NCBI GenBank assembly: GCA_024349245.1
Contig: JALDNG010002931.1
Coordinates: 1 to 64,000 of the forward strand
Length of the DNA stretch: 64,000 bases
Reading direction: 5' to 3'
Source: Neodontobutis hainanensis
Taxonomy: Eukaryota; Chordata; Actinopteri; Gobiiformes; Odontobutidae
The position numbers and the translations under genes were made by a program. Below are positions 44,797-56,105 of this stretch, in pieces. Under the pieces are notes generated by a model, which was given only the letters and a program-made list of their open reading frames with translations, ran no database searches and had not been told where the DNA came from. How positions within the stretch are numbered: the first letter of the stretch is position 1; the number at the start of each line of letters is the position of its first letter.

Positions 44797-45906
44797 GTGA
44801 CGAGTGAGACCATGTCGACTGGTTATTTTGTGAAAGACGGGTTGTTAATGCGCAAATGGACTTCATTGGATGTGTCTCCTGTGGAGGAGTGGAGTATTGT
44901 TACACAGATAGTAGTCCCTATTCCATATCGTGCTGAGATTTTAAAGCTGGCACACGACAATCCATTAGCTGGTCATCTTGGCATTAAGAAGATATACAAT
45001 CGCATTCTGCGTCATTTTTGGCCCGGTCTGAAGGGGATGTCACGAGTCACACTAAATCCTGTCATTGGTGCCAAGTATCTGGGAAACCAAATCAGACAAT
45101 TCCTCCCGCTCCTCTGTATCCGATACTGGTTGTGTGTGAACCTTTGAGCGTGTTCTGGTGGACTGTGTGGGTCCGCTGCGTCGAACTTAGTCGAGAAATA
45201 AGTTCCTAATAACTGTCATGTGCGCAGCCACTCGCTTTCCAGAAGTCTTTCCAGTGCGTAAAATCCCTACTCCTGTTGTTGTGAAGGCGCTGACCAAGTT
45301 CATTTCGTTGTTTGGGTTACCTCAAGTTGTGCAAACTGACCAGGGCTCAAACTTTATGTCTAAGGTGTTTGCGCAAGTCTTGAAACAGCTTGACATTCAG
45401 CACTGCCACTTTAGCGCCTATCACCCTGAAAGTCAAGGCGCACTGGAGCATTTTCATCAGACGCTCAAGACTATGCTTTGTACGTTTTGTCTGGAGTTAG
45501 AGAAAGACTGGGATGAGGGGTGCATTTACAAATGTTTGCTGTGAGGGAGGTGGTTCAAGAGTTCCTAGGTTTTAGTCCGTCGGAGTTGGTGTTTCCACAC
45601 ACTGTCCGTGGCCCTTTGAAGTTGTTTAAAGACCAGTTGTTATTCGAAAAGTCAGAACAAAATCTGCTTGATTTTGTGAGTAACTTCAAACTGAGACTGT
45701 ACCGCGCATGTGAGATGACGAAGGAAAATCTTAAGGTGGCACAGGCCAGAATGAAGTCTTTGTTCGACAGAAAAGCTAAAGTCAGAGAGTTTAAACCTGG
45801 TGATAAAGTCTTGATTTTGTTACCTATACCTGGCTCAAGTCTACAGGCTCGGTATTCTGGACCCTCTGCCATTCAGAAAAGATTAGTGATCGGGACTATC
45901 TTATAA
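44797..45906 (+). pseudogene. Gmr1-like integrase (copy 3)
   Basis: Zinc-binding N-terminus: LAHDNPLAGHLGIKKIYNRI (the two His), RHFWPGL, then in a shifted frame SCHWCQ (CxxC). The catalytic core has the second Asp in VVQTDQGSNFMSKVF and the Glu in HPESQGALEHFHQTL; the first Asp region near 45155 is garbled by frame breaks (compare VLVDCVGPL in copy 1). The C-terminus has FKPGDKVLILLPIPGS. It lies upstream of RT, the diagnostic feature of the group. Confidence 0.85.
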
Positions 45907-45935
45907 TCACGCCTGACAGACGCCGTAGGTCTCGT

Positions 45936-46625
45936 TTGTGCCATGTTAACATGTCGAAGCCTTATGTTGAGCGTGTGTCCCCACCTGTTGACGTTACTGT
46001 GGCGGCTGAACGGGACCGTGTGGCGCTGTCCAGTGCTGAAATGGCCGCTCCGTGTCTTGTCACACAGACAGTTTCAGGTGAGGAGCGTCAGGTTGAGTAT
46101 ATGGTAGCTCATGGTATTGCAGAGTTCAGTTATAGTCCTTGGAGCTCTCCTGTTTTGCTTGCGTTAAAATCTAATGGTGAAGATCGTTTTTGCACGGACT
46201 ACAGGAAAGTAAATAATGTTACGAAGCAGGACTGTTTTCCATTGCCTCGCATTGAGGACTGTGTGGATCGAGTGGGTGGGGCTACGTTTGTGTCCAAGTT
46301 CTGTTCTGTTGAAAGGTTACTGGCAGGTGCCGCTCACTGAGCGTGCAAAAGAAGTCTCAGCCTTTGTAACCCCAGATGATTTTTTTCAATACAATGTTAT
46401 GTCGTTTGGCATGCGAAATGCACCGGCAACATTTCAGCGGTTGATGAGGATTATACTGTCGGGTCTGTCATTTTGTGAGGCTTACTTGGATGACTTGGTA
46501 GTTTGTTCCGATTCCTGGGTGGAGCATATTGAACACCTTCGGGTGGTATTGGGTCGTCTTCAAGAGGCAAACTTAACAGTGAACTTATCAAAGTGTGTAT
46601 TTGCCCAAGCAACTGTGACTTAGTG
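45936..46625 (+). pseudogene. Gmr1-like reverse transcriptase (copy 3)
   Basis: Opens with the post-integrase CHVNMSKPY and proceeds through VEYMVAHGIAEFSYSPWSSP, FCTDYRKVNNVTKQDCFPLP, (frame break near 46300) GYWQVPLTERAKEVSAFVTP, MSFGMRNAPATFQRLM and the catalytic AYLDDLVVCSD (YLDD box, near 46485). It ends with VNLSKCVFAQATVT before a stop. A one-base frame break separates motif A from the rest, so no active enzyme is made from this copy. Confidence 0.88.
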
Positions 46626-46742
46626 ACTTACTTAGGTAAAGTGGTTTGTTGGTGGTTGTGTGCGCCCGGTGCAGGCCAAGGTGTAGAGTAATGTCTCTTT
46701 CCTATTCCAACTAGTCGCACTGAGCTTCAACGTTACTTAGCC

Positions 46743-47294
46743 ATGGTTGGTTATTACAGGGGTTTTTGTAGGAATTTTTCTACTGTTGCCTCTTCTTTAA
46801 CTGACCTTTTAAGTCCTAAGAGAACTTTTGTGTGGACTGATCGTTGTCAAACAGCCTTTGAGCAAACTAAGGCGCTGCTGTTGTGCGCTCCTGTTCTGGC
46901 TGCTCCCTCGTTTGACAAGCTGTTCAAGCTTGCTGTCGATGCTAGCGATACGGGTGCGGGGGCGGTTTTATTGCAGGAGGGTGAGGATGGAGTAGATCAT
47001 CCATTGTCGTATTTCTCTAAGAAGCTGGACCGTCATCAAAAGTGGTATTCGACCATAGAGAAGGAGACGCTTGCTCTGGTGTTGTCGTTGGAGCACTTTC
47101 AGGTTTATGTTGGCTCTGCTTGTGCACCAGTGGTTGTTTTTACTGATCACAATCCTCTTGTTTTTTTACATCGGATGCGTAATAAGAACCGACGCTTAAT
47201 GAATTGGAGTCTCCGGCTACAAGCCTATAATATTGAGGTTTGTCATATTAGAGGCAAGAATAATGTGTTGGCCGATGCACTGTCGCGCCTGTAG
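46743..47294 (+). pseudogene. Gmr1-like RNase H (copy 3)
   Basis: A clean frame of 183 codons: MVGYYRGFCRNFSTVASSLT (RT connection), FVWTDRCQTAFEQTKALL, LFKLAVDASDTGAGAVLLQE, STIEKETLALVLSLEHFQVY, VVFTDHNPLVFLHRM and NNVLADALSRL. The catalytic acidic residues D (AVDAS), E (IEKET), D (FTDHN) and the D of LADAL are all present. It is the only gene of this element that looks intact in itself, but it is separated from RT by a stop and frame breaks near 46622. Confidence 0.88.
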
Positions 47295-47351
47295 ACTGGA
47301 CAATGTCTTTTTTTTCCCCCACTGCCCTTGTCCAGTAATATGGGGTGGGGG

Positions 47352-47853
47352 TGTTAGGTGCCGGGGCATCTTATTTCCTTCTTCTTTATTTGTAGTAGAA
47401 TTGTTGATTGTTTATCTCTTTTGTGTGTTTTGTATTGGGTGGTTTTCGTAGTCTGGATATTTTCGTTTGCAAAGATATTTAGTTTCCTTTTTTTTAACGC
47501 TCATCAGAGTATATAGGTCACCTGGGAGGCTCTCGCTGGGTCGCTCGCTTCCGCCTCAGCTGTTCCGGTGACACCGGTGCGCAGCCGGCTTGCTCCATGC
47601 CTCTGCAGTCCTTGTTAGCCTAGCCTGGTTTTTGTTTGGCCTGATGGGACCGGCTGTCTGAGTTATCGTTCTTTATTTTGTTCAGGTTAGTAATGAGGGG
47701 TTGTGTTGTGTAGGGTGGTAGAGGAGTTGGCACCGGCTTCTACGGCCCTGTACAGGGTTGGCCCGGGGTCACTCCTTCCTTTATGTTCTGTTTGGCCGGC
47801 TCACCAGGTCCTCCTTTCTTTTGTTACTTTCCTGTTTCTTTTGGGCCGTAACA
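47352..47853 (+). repeat. Gmr1-like 3' LTR (copy 3)
   Basis: TGTTAGGTGCCGGGGCATC to GGCCGTAACA, 502 bases, preceded by a purine-rich priming tract (ATGGGGTGGGGG, 47340-47350). It keeps an insertion missing from the 5' LTR (47455-47595) but lacks the stretch corresponding to 42555-42715. Confidence 0.92.
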
Positions 47854-47899
47854 GTATTCCTTACTTTATTTAAATTTTAGGAATAATATATCAAGAACA

Positions 47900-48290
47900 G
47901 AGAAGGGGGGCTCGCACCATCGACCCTCCAGTTGGTGGACAACCCTCTCTCAAATAATTATGTCTTATACAGTACCAGTTTTCCCAGTGAGGGAGGAATA
48001 AAGCATATATTCACTTAAACGTCAAAACAAGTACAAGGCGTACTTTGGAGGAAATCCTGGGAAAAGTAAAACTGGTCAGGTTTAGTTTCTCAGATTAGTT
48101 TTTGTACAAGCTTTAGTCACTTCTTTTGTAGGTTGACTGTATTTGTTTCTGTTTTCAATGTTAATAAAAATCCTATATAGCATTTCTTGCGTTATGTAAT
48201 ATTGTTTTTGTTTTTTTTAAATCACACACAGACACACCCAACTAATTTAAAAATCTGCTCTAGTTTAAGCTGTAAAATATTGGCGTTGTT
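47900..48290 (-). repeat. Repeat unit with tRNA-like head (copy 2)
   Basis: Diverged direct copy of 41390-41780, starting GGGGGGCTCGCACCATCGAC and ending near GTAAAATATTGGCG, just before the acidic-protein gene. Confidence 0.6.
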
Positions 48291-49757
48291 GTTGCCAAAT
48301 CAAAGATGAAGTCAGTCGAGTCCGAGTCGTCCGAGTCCGGTTGGGGTGGAAGTAGCGAGGAAGCGACTGGTGAAGGACGCCCAGCAGAGGTCGATGGAGT
48401 AGGATCGTCTGTGCTTTCTTTGGGCTGGTCCAAACATGGCCTCTTGGAGGAAGGCACCTCAGCGTCCTCTTCATCCAAGAGCCGTTTGGTGGATCCGCTG
48501 GGGCCGAGGAGGAAGAAGGAGGAGTTGGAGGACGGAAATCCTGTTCAAGCATGCTCTGGAGAGGGATGAATGCCGGAGGACTCTCTGCCGGTTGCTGAAG
48601 AACGGGAGCCAGGGCCGACTCACCTGTTCTTCAGCTTCAGCAGGAGGGTCTCTCTGGCGCCAGCCATCCCAAAACTCCTCCGGAGGAAACTGCTGGTCAT
48701 TGTCTTGCTCCTCTTCATCATACTCTTCATTATCAGAAAGGCTCTCGTAACCAGAGTCTATTTCATCATCATCATCATCATCCCAATCTTCCTCCCAATC
48801 TTCCTCCTCTTCATCAGATGGTTCAGGTGAAGAGGAGGAGGTGGAAGAAGAAGATAACAAGACAGACACTTCTTCCACCTCCTCTTCATCAGCTGGTTGA
48901 AGTGCCTCGTACTCACCTACGTCTTCCTCGTCCGAGGAGATGTAAATAGGATTATCCGCAGAACCGGCAGGACCCAGACCTTCAGTGGAGAATAAAATAA
49001 TATAGTCTTTGTTTTATTAAAACATCAAAGACCAGAAACATACAAACTAATTAGCACAGGTTTAATACTTCAACTGTCATGTCTGTCTTTTTATACTTCA
49101 TCCATTTAAACTGTCTAAGTTACACTTTTATTAAAATGCAGCTGTTAGGTAGGCTGCAATAGGCAACAATGCTACAGTTGATCTATTTCTTTTTAAAATA
49201 AATTGATTGAAATCAACTCTGTAACACAACATTTGCAGTTTTAGGTTTAACTTTCCTGTTGTTAGTGTTCAACACATACACAGGTATGCACCTGCCATCT
49301 ACTGACAGTTAAACACGGACAATTAATGTCTCCATGGAGATGAACATTTTTAATGGATTCCAATTTAGAACGTTAACTCCGCCATTTTTATCCAAGATTT
49401 TCACTGCAACATTTGTGAAATTTGACGCCAGAAACTAAAACTCAATAATTTACTGACATATTCTCTGGTAAAATTAAAGTGTGCATTACTCACTACAGAT
49501 TGAATCTACTTTTAGCATTACTAGATATTTAAATCTTCGAGTAAATGTCAGTTTATAACAAAACTATATTTTTCTTAAATTTACCATTTCAGCTTTGGTA
49601 GCTACTTCCCCAAACGGTTATCATAATAAACATCAAACACGTTATATGGACAGAAAATATTATAAATACTATCCTAATGCAGTCTTATTTGATTAAACAG
49701 TTATCTTACCTTCAGAAAAGAAATCCAAGATGACCGGAGGTCAAAAGCATGTGCCAT
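48260..49757 (-). pseudogene. Acidic serine-rich protein gene, function unknown
   Basis: Minus strand. Exon 1 (49757-49710) begins MAHAFDL but has lost one C relative to the copy at 20464, shifting the frame. Exon 2 (48979-48624) encodes GLGPAGSADNPIYISSDEED, a Ser-rich run (SSSSTSSSSPEPSDEEEE), a run of seven acidic residues and SGYESLSDNEEYDEEEQ; it ends at CAG|GTGAGT. A 68-base intron would lead to exon 3 (from 48555) with MLEQDFRPPTPPSSSSAPA and, past a frame break near 48490, EDAEVPSSKRPCLDQPKEST and DSDDSDSTDFIF. Low-complexity acidic, probably disordered and nuclear. I do not recognise the family; an N-terminal region of a larger protein is possible. The promoter and splice signals look real, but the lost base and the late frame break argue that this copy is damaged. 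Confidence 0.45.
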
Positions 49758-49943
49758 TTCTCAGGATCTGGCAAACTTTAAACATATGATAATACCAAAA
49801 TATTAAAATATGTTTATTTTTGCCAATAGAAGATTATACTGTGGTATGCAGCGTCGGTTTTCTGGGAGAACTCAATCTGAAACTTAGTTCAGCAACGCAC
49901 TGGACAAGCCAAGTGAGAAGTGAAAAATTCTAACTGGAGCCGT

Positions 49944-49951
49944 CTTATATA
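49944..49951 (-). promoter_or_regulatory. TATA box of the acidic-protein gene (right copy)
   Basis: TATATAAG on the minus strand with the same GGTGGGGC upstream box as the left copy. The bZIP-like site differs slightly (TGACGTCGTGCGTCAG). Confidence 0.6.
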
Positions 49952-50559
49952 GCCCCACCTGGACCTTCTGTTTCCATGGCACTGACGCACGACGTCAAGC
50001 TAGCTTACGCTATAAGCATCAATAATCGATTAATACCAGTTTAGTGCTTTAAAGATTCAGCTGCTTAGGACTCTTGTCTTCTTATTGGGTCTCTAGAACC
50101 TGGAGAGCTTTTTTAAAGGTAACATTTCATTAAACTGTCTTAAATGACGGCTAGAGTTATAATGCAGTCATGAAGATGCACGTTTTGGCAGACCTTAGCA
50201 TGAACAGACAAGTGTTATCAAAGATAATAATAAGGTTAGCAAATGCTTTATGCACTGCCATGAAGATAAATCATTCATTTAGATCAATTTAAAAAAAAGC
50301 CGTCTAAATAGCGTGTTCATCTAATGCTTTGTGAAAGCATATTGTGTAAAATAGGCTACTCTTTACTTTCCAGAGCCACTTTGTTTTAATGGCCTGCATA
50401 CAGGAGTGGGGCAGGGCTGTTCAAAACGACTGGTCTTGAGGCATGTTCCATATTTGCTGTTGTTTGACCTGGAAAATCTGCCATCAGGTAAAAGTTTTAC
50501 ACTTCATACAATAACTTTTAATAATGTTAGCATTGTGCTGTTTGTGTACTCTAGTCCTG

Positions 50560-50790
50560 GACTTGGACTTGCTTTTTATGGCTCTGACTCAAACTTGGAC
50601 TCGTTTATTCTCAGACACAAGGACTCGAGACTTGACTCGGACTTAGACTCGGACTTGAACACAAAGGACTCGCAAGTCATGCACATCGACAGCACAACCA
50701 CTGGACCCTTGGACTTGGACTTGGACTCAAACACTGAGGACTTGAAAGTGACTTGGACTCGAAACTGGAGACTCGACTACAACACTGGGA
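50560..50790 (+). repeat. GACTC/GACTTG repeat with unoccupied gypsy site (right arm B)
   Basis: CACAAAGGACTCGCAAGTCA at about 50662-50681 is the exact unoccupied version of the gypsy target: a single GACTC (50667-50671) with the same bases on both sides as the filled sites at 28033 and 32171. Confidence 0.85.
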
Positions 50791-51719
50791 CATGCTGTTA
50801 ATGTGAGCAGGAGAGTCTGTGGTGCTCCCATTGGCTGTAAGTTGTACTTGTTCCTGCAACAAGACAATGTGCATATTTTATTACATGAGGGAGACTTGAA
50901 AATATTTGGCAGACTCATTCTATGTGTTTTATTTCACTACCTTTAAAGGGTCTTGGCAAAACATCTCACAGCGTTGCCACAGGACAGTGGTCAGGTGAAG
51001 TCAAGGTAAGTACCTATCAGAGAAATATTCAGCTGTTCGTCCAGTGGTTCACAAGTAACTTGTTAGCAGCAAGCTAAAGTCTAATTTTACAAAACGTTTC
51101 AATGAAGCCCCAAACAAGTGTCTTTAGTCACTAATATGAGTTTATTAAGTGAGCTTTGATTAAGAGCCGCTGTTGGAAAATCTAATGGAGTGGTGAAAAG
51201 AAAAGCATCACTGTATGAATATAAAAAATAAACCTGAAGCATAAAGTGCTAAAAAACTATTTTATTTGAATAACATAAGTTCTATGTTATGTTAAAGACA
51301 CACTGCATTTTTAAAGCCAAGCTGTAATGTTGAGTGAAAAATCTACTGATGTCTCAAAGAGAGGTGAGTTTGTATATTGTGACAAAACTGTAACATTTAT
51401 GAGCTAATACTAATTCCATATGATTAGGTTTTATTTCTTATTGTGTTCTAAAGCTTTGTTATGAGAACATTTAAAACAGCATATATTTTATTCATATATT
51501 TTTTTTTATGTAAATCCAACAGACTTTTTTTTAGAAAAGGAAAAGTTGGGTACAATAATAAGCATTTGAAGATATAGGTGTGAATTTCAATAAATAAATA
51601 AAAACCTTTGTGTTTTTGAATAGGTCAGGTGTAAAATTAAGATAAGTTGTGTTTAGCTCATTTTAATTTTCAGATTTAGTACATAACCCTTTGACACGTT
51701 GTGGCAGGTGGGGAGAATG
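50791..51719. other. No gene seen
   Basis: Mirror of 18491-19429; AT-rich, no supported exon. Confidence 0.5.
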
Positions 51720-52385
51720 CAGTCGGTGAGAGCTCACGTTGGTGAGAGTAGAAATTGTGAGACGAGAACATGAGCGCCAAGCCGTTGTGCCGTCTGCTGC
51801 AGACTCTGACTCCAGGAGAACTTTTACTTTCTGACAAGTAAGTCTTAGTTATATTGAGTCTATGCTTGTCATTTGAAATGTGCTATATAAATAAACTGTT
51901 TTATTCTTGTTATTGTTATGAAATAAGGGAGAGTGAGGATAGCAGCCAGAGTGAAGGTGCCAGTGGAGCTGAGGGTTTTTCTGGTCGTGCTGCTGTTTCA
52001 GTTTCTAACACAGGAGGACGGAGAGGATAGGAGTCAGGTTTGGGAGAAGAGAAATGTGGGTGAGAGGCGGAGGCCCAGGGAGAGGCCGAGGAAGAGATTA
52101 TAGCTACGGGCCTATCACTGAAGATGAGGACTGGAAGTTCATCAGGAGTGGATAAAGCCTTTTGATGAACTCACTGGCACACTCAATTTTTGGAACCTTG
52201 TTACAAATAAAGACTAACCGTTATGCTCATCGGGTTTTATCCTCAAAACAGCTGAAGCCACAGTCCAGGTTTTTTAAGCGGTACATTGTATGTGTATCTG
52301 AAATTAAGGCTTTCCTGGCTTTGCATCTGTCTATGGGGCTTGTGGAGAAGCCCGAGACTGAAGATTATTGCACACAAAAATGATT
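51720..52385 (+). pseudogene. piggyBac-like transposase remnant (right arm B)
   Basis: Mirror of 17831-18490. Shows SLAHSIFGTLLQIKTNRYAH, VLSSKQLKPQSRFFKRYIV and EIKAFLALHLSMGLVEKPE, then ends in a stop. The upstream part has its own frame changes (FSGRAAVSVSNTGGRRG instead of the left-arm reading). No catalytic residues. Confidence 0.6.
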
Positions 52386-53140
52386 GTGTTTGTGCCCCTG
52401 GGCCAATGAAGGACTCAGAGCTGAAGCCTGGCCCGAGGTAAGACCTCCAGCACCAGGCTGCACCGCCTCTGCTACTCTCCCCAGCCTCTGGCCTCTCAGT
52501 ACACGGGCCCGGTACAGCCCCTGGTTCTCCTTAAAAAATAAAAGCATTACATTTTCTTCCCATGGCACCCCATGCACATGTAACTCCTTCTAGGAACGAG
52601 GAGGTCAAGCCGTAACCTAGCCCTGGGCTCAACACTGTGGGTTGAATCAAGCACTGACTTTTACTCCATCCAAGAGGGTCAATAGACGGCCAAAAGCTGT
52701 GCATTGCAACAACGCACCATCAGTAGTCCTTTAACAAACCTGTTGACTCTTTTAGCCAAACTAACCTCGTTTGCCTCTTAACATTTGTTCTAGTGAAAAG
52801 ACTGGACAAAACTAATGTGTGAAGAGAACTCCTTTCCCTCTGTCTCTGGTGGGACTGCTCTGTGCTCTGCTTTTTCTCTCGCTAGTGGATATATATACAG
52901 CCAGCTCCACTTGACTTAATCAGTTTCTGACCAGCTCCGCTTGACTACTAAACTAACGATATCATTTTCACAATATGGTCTGTAACCTGCTCCGCTATGT
53001 CAGTTCTAGACTCTGAAGGGTTACCGATGATAAAGCATGCCTCTAAGGCTCTGATCAGAGGAGAGAGAGAAAAGAGACAAAACGCTGGTTCCGTGGTTTC
53101 TCTTTCTCAAAGCTTTATTTTTGGGATAACACAGTTTATA
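52386..53140. other. Unassigned sequence in arm B (right)
   Basis: Mirror of 17057-17830. GC-rich tract near 52430-52530; no gene supported. Confidence 0.4.
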
Positions 53141-54372
53141 CAGGTGCTGGTCATATAATTTAGAAAATCCTTAAAAGTTGATTTATTTTACTAATTCCAT
53201 TAAAAGTGGAACTTGTATATTATTCATTACACACAGACTGATATATTTCAAAAGTGTATTAATTTAAATGTTGATGATTATAATAAAATCCCAAATTCAG
53301 TATCTCAGAAAATTTGAATATTAGTTATGACCAATACAAAGGAAAGTTGTTTAGAAATCTTGGCCAACTGAAAAGTATGATCATGTATAGCACTCAATAC
53401 TTAGTTAGGGCTCTTTTTGCCTGAATTACTGCAGCAATGCGGCGTGGCATGGAGTCGATCAGTCTGTGGCACTGTTTAGGTTGCTCTGATAGTGGCCTTC
53501 AGCTCTTCTGCATATTGCCTCATCCTTTTCACAATACCCTTCTCTCTGGGGTTAAGGTCAGGCGAGTTTGCTGGCCAAGTTAGAACAGGGATACCATGGT
53601 CCTTAAACCAGGTACTGGTTGCTTTGGCACTTGGGTGCAGGTGCCGAAAATCTGCATCTCAAAAGTTGGTCAGCAGCCAGAAGCATGAAGTGCTCTAAAA
53701 CCTCCTGGAATACGGCCATGCGTTGACCTTGTACCTCAGAAAACACAGTGGACCAACACCAGCAGATGACATGGCTCCAAAGCATCACTGACTGTGGAAA
53801 CTTTACACTGGACCTCAAGCAACGTGGATTGTGTGTCTCTCCTCTCTTCCTCCAGACTCTGGGACCCTGATTTCCAAAGGAAATGCAAAATTTACTTTCG
53901 TCAGAGAACATAACTTTGGACCACTCAGCAGCAGTCCCAGGCGAGATGCTTCTGAAGCTGTCTGTTGTTCAAGAGTGGCTTGACACAAGGAAAGCGAAGC
54001 TGAAACCCATGTCTTGAATACGTCTGTGCGCAGTGGTTCTTGAAGCACTGACTCCAGCTGCAGTCCACTCTTTCTGAATCTCCCTCACGTTTTTGAATGG
54101 GTTTTGTGTCACAATCCTCTCCAGGTGCGGTTATCCCTATTGCTTGTTCACTTTTTTTGGGTTTATTAGCTGATTAGAGTGTGGCACCAGGGCTCTTCAA
54201 TATTGAACCTTTTCACAATATTTCAATTTTCTGAGATTCTGAATTTGGGATTTTCCTTGGTTAAAAAAAAGTGTTTAATGAATAAATATAATATACAAGT
54301 TTCACTTTTTGAATGGAATTAGTGAAATAAATCAACATTTTGATGATTTTCTAATTATATGACCAGCACCTG
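53141..54372 (-). mobile_element. Tc1/mariner-like transposon, dead (right arm B)
   Basis: Mirror of 15834-17056, with TA on both sides and CAGGTGCTGGTCATATAATT ends. The transposase is on the minus strand with MFSDESKFCISFGNQGPRVW; the second-Asp segment is deleted and the frame is broken. Both arms carry the same deletions, so the element was dead before the arms were duplicated. Confidence 0.9.
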
Positions 54373-54419
54373 TAATTTAATGTGCTCATATTTTCATGTG
54401 CCCATATGCGCCCTTAGTG

Positions 54420-55225
54420 TGTATGCATGTGGAGTGAGGGGGCTAGGAGGAATGAGACAGGAAGTAGTGGAAGTTGTACCTGTGATGCATTCCTTCCCAG
54501 TTCTACCTTTCCCATCAAAGACCTGCTGGTGGTCGAGGAAACGGCGGAGATCTCCTACAGATTGGAGCTTGAAATGGGGAAGGTGTGCACATATTTTGTA
54601 AGCCAGTATAGAGAGCATTTTGCAGTATTTTCTGACACATTTCAGCTTGAAGAGTATTAGACCAAAATCATATGCAGACAAGATTGTGAAGATGGTAAAA
54701 TTGAGGAACTAGAGAAGCTCCCAGACGCCTACAATGAAGCAGACTTAGAGGATCAAGATGGAGATTAAACAAGTGGAGGCAGCTTTCAAACAAAATCTGC
54801 ACCAATGTCTTCAAGTCTTTGCATGTAGAGGTAAGTATACGGCCAGATTCAATTAAATTGGCAATGGCCATTTGATCATTTAAATGTTTATTTCAGATAA
54901 CAGCCATGTTGGGCACACTGGATGCACTGGAGAAGAACTATGACAAGAACCTGGTGCTGGTGACACTGAGTACATCAAGATCCAGCTGCAGCTTGAGGAG
55001 AGTGAGAGACGCCACCAGGAAATCTTCAACCCCAACATTGGTTTTTGCAAATGTTCTGCACACACTGGCATTGTTAGAGTCAGTAAGCCATCGTGAGCCA
55101 GCTCAATGCTCATCTAAGTTCAGGGTGCACATATGGAGGGAGGGGAAAAGACTCAAGCCCATTCCAGAGCGTGAGTCCGTGTACTGGTGCTCTGGTTACT
55201 CTAGTCCAAGCATATTAGGTTAAAT
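54420..55225 (+). pseudogene. Olfactomedin-4-like fragment, array unit 1, copy a
   Basis: Exons: 54428-54582 (STFPIKDLLVVEETAEISYR, then GTGTGC donor context); 54650-54833 (LEEY then a TAG stop); 54898-55225 (MLGTLDALEKNYDKNLVLVT, a frame break, ERRHQEIFNPNIG, then KCSAHTGIVRVSKPS followed by a stop). In olfactomedin-4-like secreted glycoproteins, YDKN..LVTRRE and the IFNPNIG region link the coiled coil to the olfactomedin domain, whose first strand is HTGIVRVSKP. Only about the first 50 residues of that domain are present before LINE sequence takes over. Not functional. Confidence 0.6.
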
Positions 55226-55229
55226 TAGG

Positions 55230-55815
55230 TTCTACACCAACTACACATGCTTCATTCTAATAAGCCCCTTCCTGCATCATAGCTTACTAGTTTATTTTTC
55301 ACAAATATAACACAAAAACAACTAACACTGAATTATTTTAACATACTTAAAGAAAGAACAAAGAACTTTAAATTGTGAGATCTGTTTCTTTTAAGTCATT
55401 TCTTGAAGCTTTTATAGATGTTTTAGTTCTAGACTATTCCACAGTTTAACTTTCTGAACAGACAGACATGTCTGTTTGACGTTGGTTGTGATCTGAGTTT
55501 ACTGAACACGAGTGTTCAGGAGCAGAGTTCATGTAAAACAGGTTCTGTCTTATTTTAAACATTATTTTTGCTATTTTAAATTTGACTAAGTGATTACATT
55601 TCAGTAAGTTAGAGTTTATGAGCAGCTTGTTTGTTGGGTGAAAATACTCTCTTTTATTTAGAATAAAATGTCACCAATCCATCTTTATACAATGCCCTGA
55701 TGCCATATCTTTCAGGTTTTCTTAACAGAACTTTGTGATCAATGGTGTCGAAGGCTTTCTTCAAGTCTATGAAAATTCCATTTACGGATTTTTATTTTTA
55801 TTGTAGATGTTATTT
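55230..55815 (-). pseudogene. LINE RT scrap and 3' end (array unit 1)
   Basis: Inverted copy of 13990-14580. It interrupts the olfactomedin domain downstream of exon 3. Repeated in unit 2 at about 59560-60150. Confidence 0.6.
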
Positions 55816-56105
55816 TTTCAACCAGCTCAATTACAGCCATTTCTGTTTCATATTTTATATAATTACATTTTAGATTGGGATGACTTTAGCTATTTTCATG
55901 TTGTCCCTCAGAAGGAGGAGGCGACTCTGGCCCTTCTTGTGCAGGGCATTGGTGTTGTGGGCAGAGATGGAGTAGTCATCAAGATCAGTTTTGTGCCTCG
56001 ACTCGGACTTGGACTTCATTTTTATTGCTCTGACTCAAACTTGGACTCCTTTATTCTCAAACACAAGGACTCGAGACTTGCCTCGGACTTGAGCACAAAG
56101 GACTC

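Larger units (their letters stand above)
42212..47853 (+). mobile_element. Gmr1-like Ty3/gypsy retrotransposon, copy 3, full span
   Basis: 5' LTR (42212-42734), gag, protease, integrase, reverse transcriptase, RNase H, 3' LTR (47352-47853), all on the plus strand, flanked by the 5-base target duplication GTATT (42207-42211 and 47854-47858). Integrase precedes RT, the order reported for the Gmr1 group and unlike ordinary gypsy elements. The LTR sequence differs from that of copies 1 and 2, so this is a related family and a separate insertion. Frameshifts in each gene make it inactive. Confidence 0.93.

Noticed and set aside
48306..48830. Plus-strand frames over the acidic exon (48306-48569, 48436-48750, 48570-48830)
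   Set aside because: Shadows of the minus-strand acidic coding sequence. The splice sites, promoter and sensible composition are all on the minus strand.
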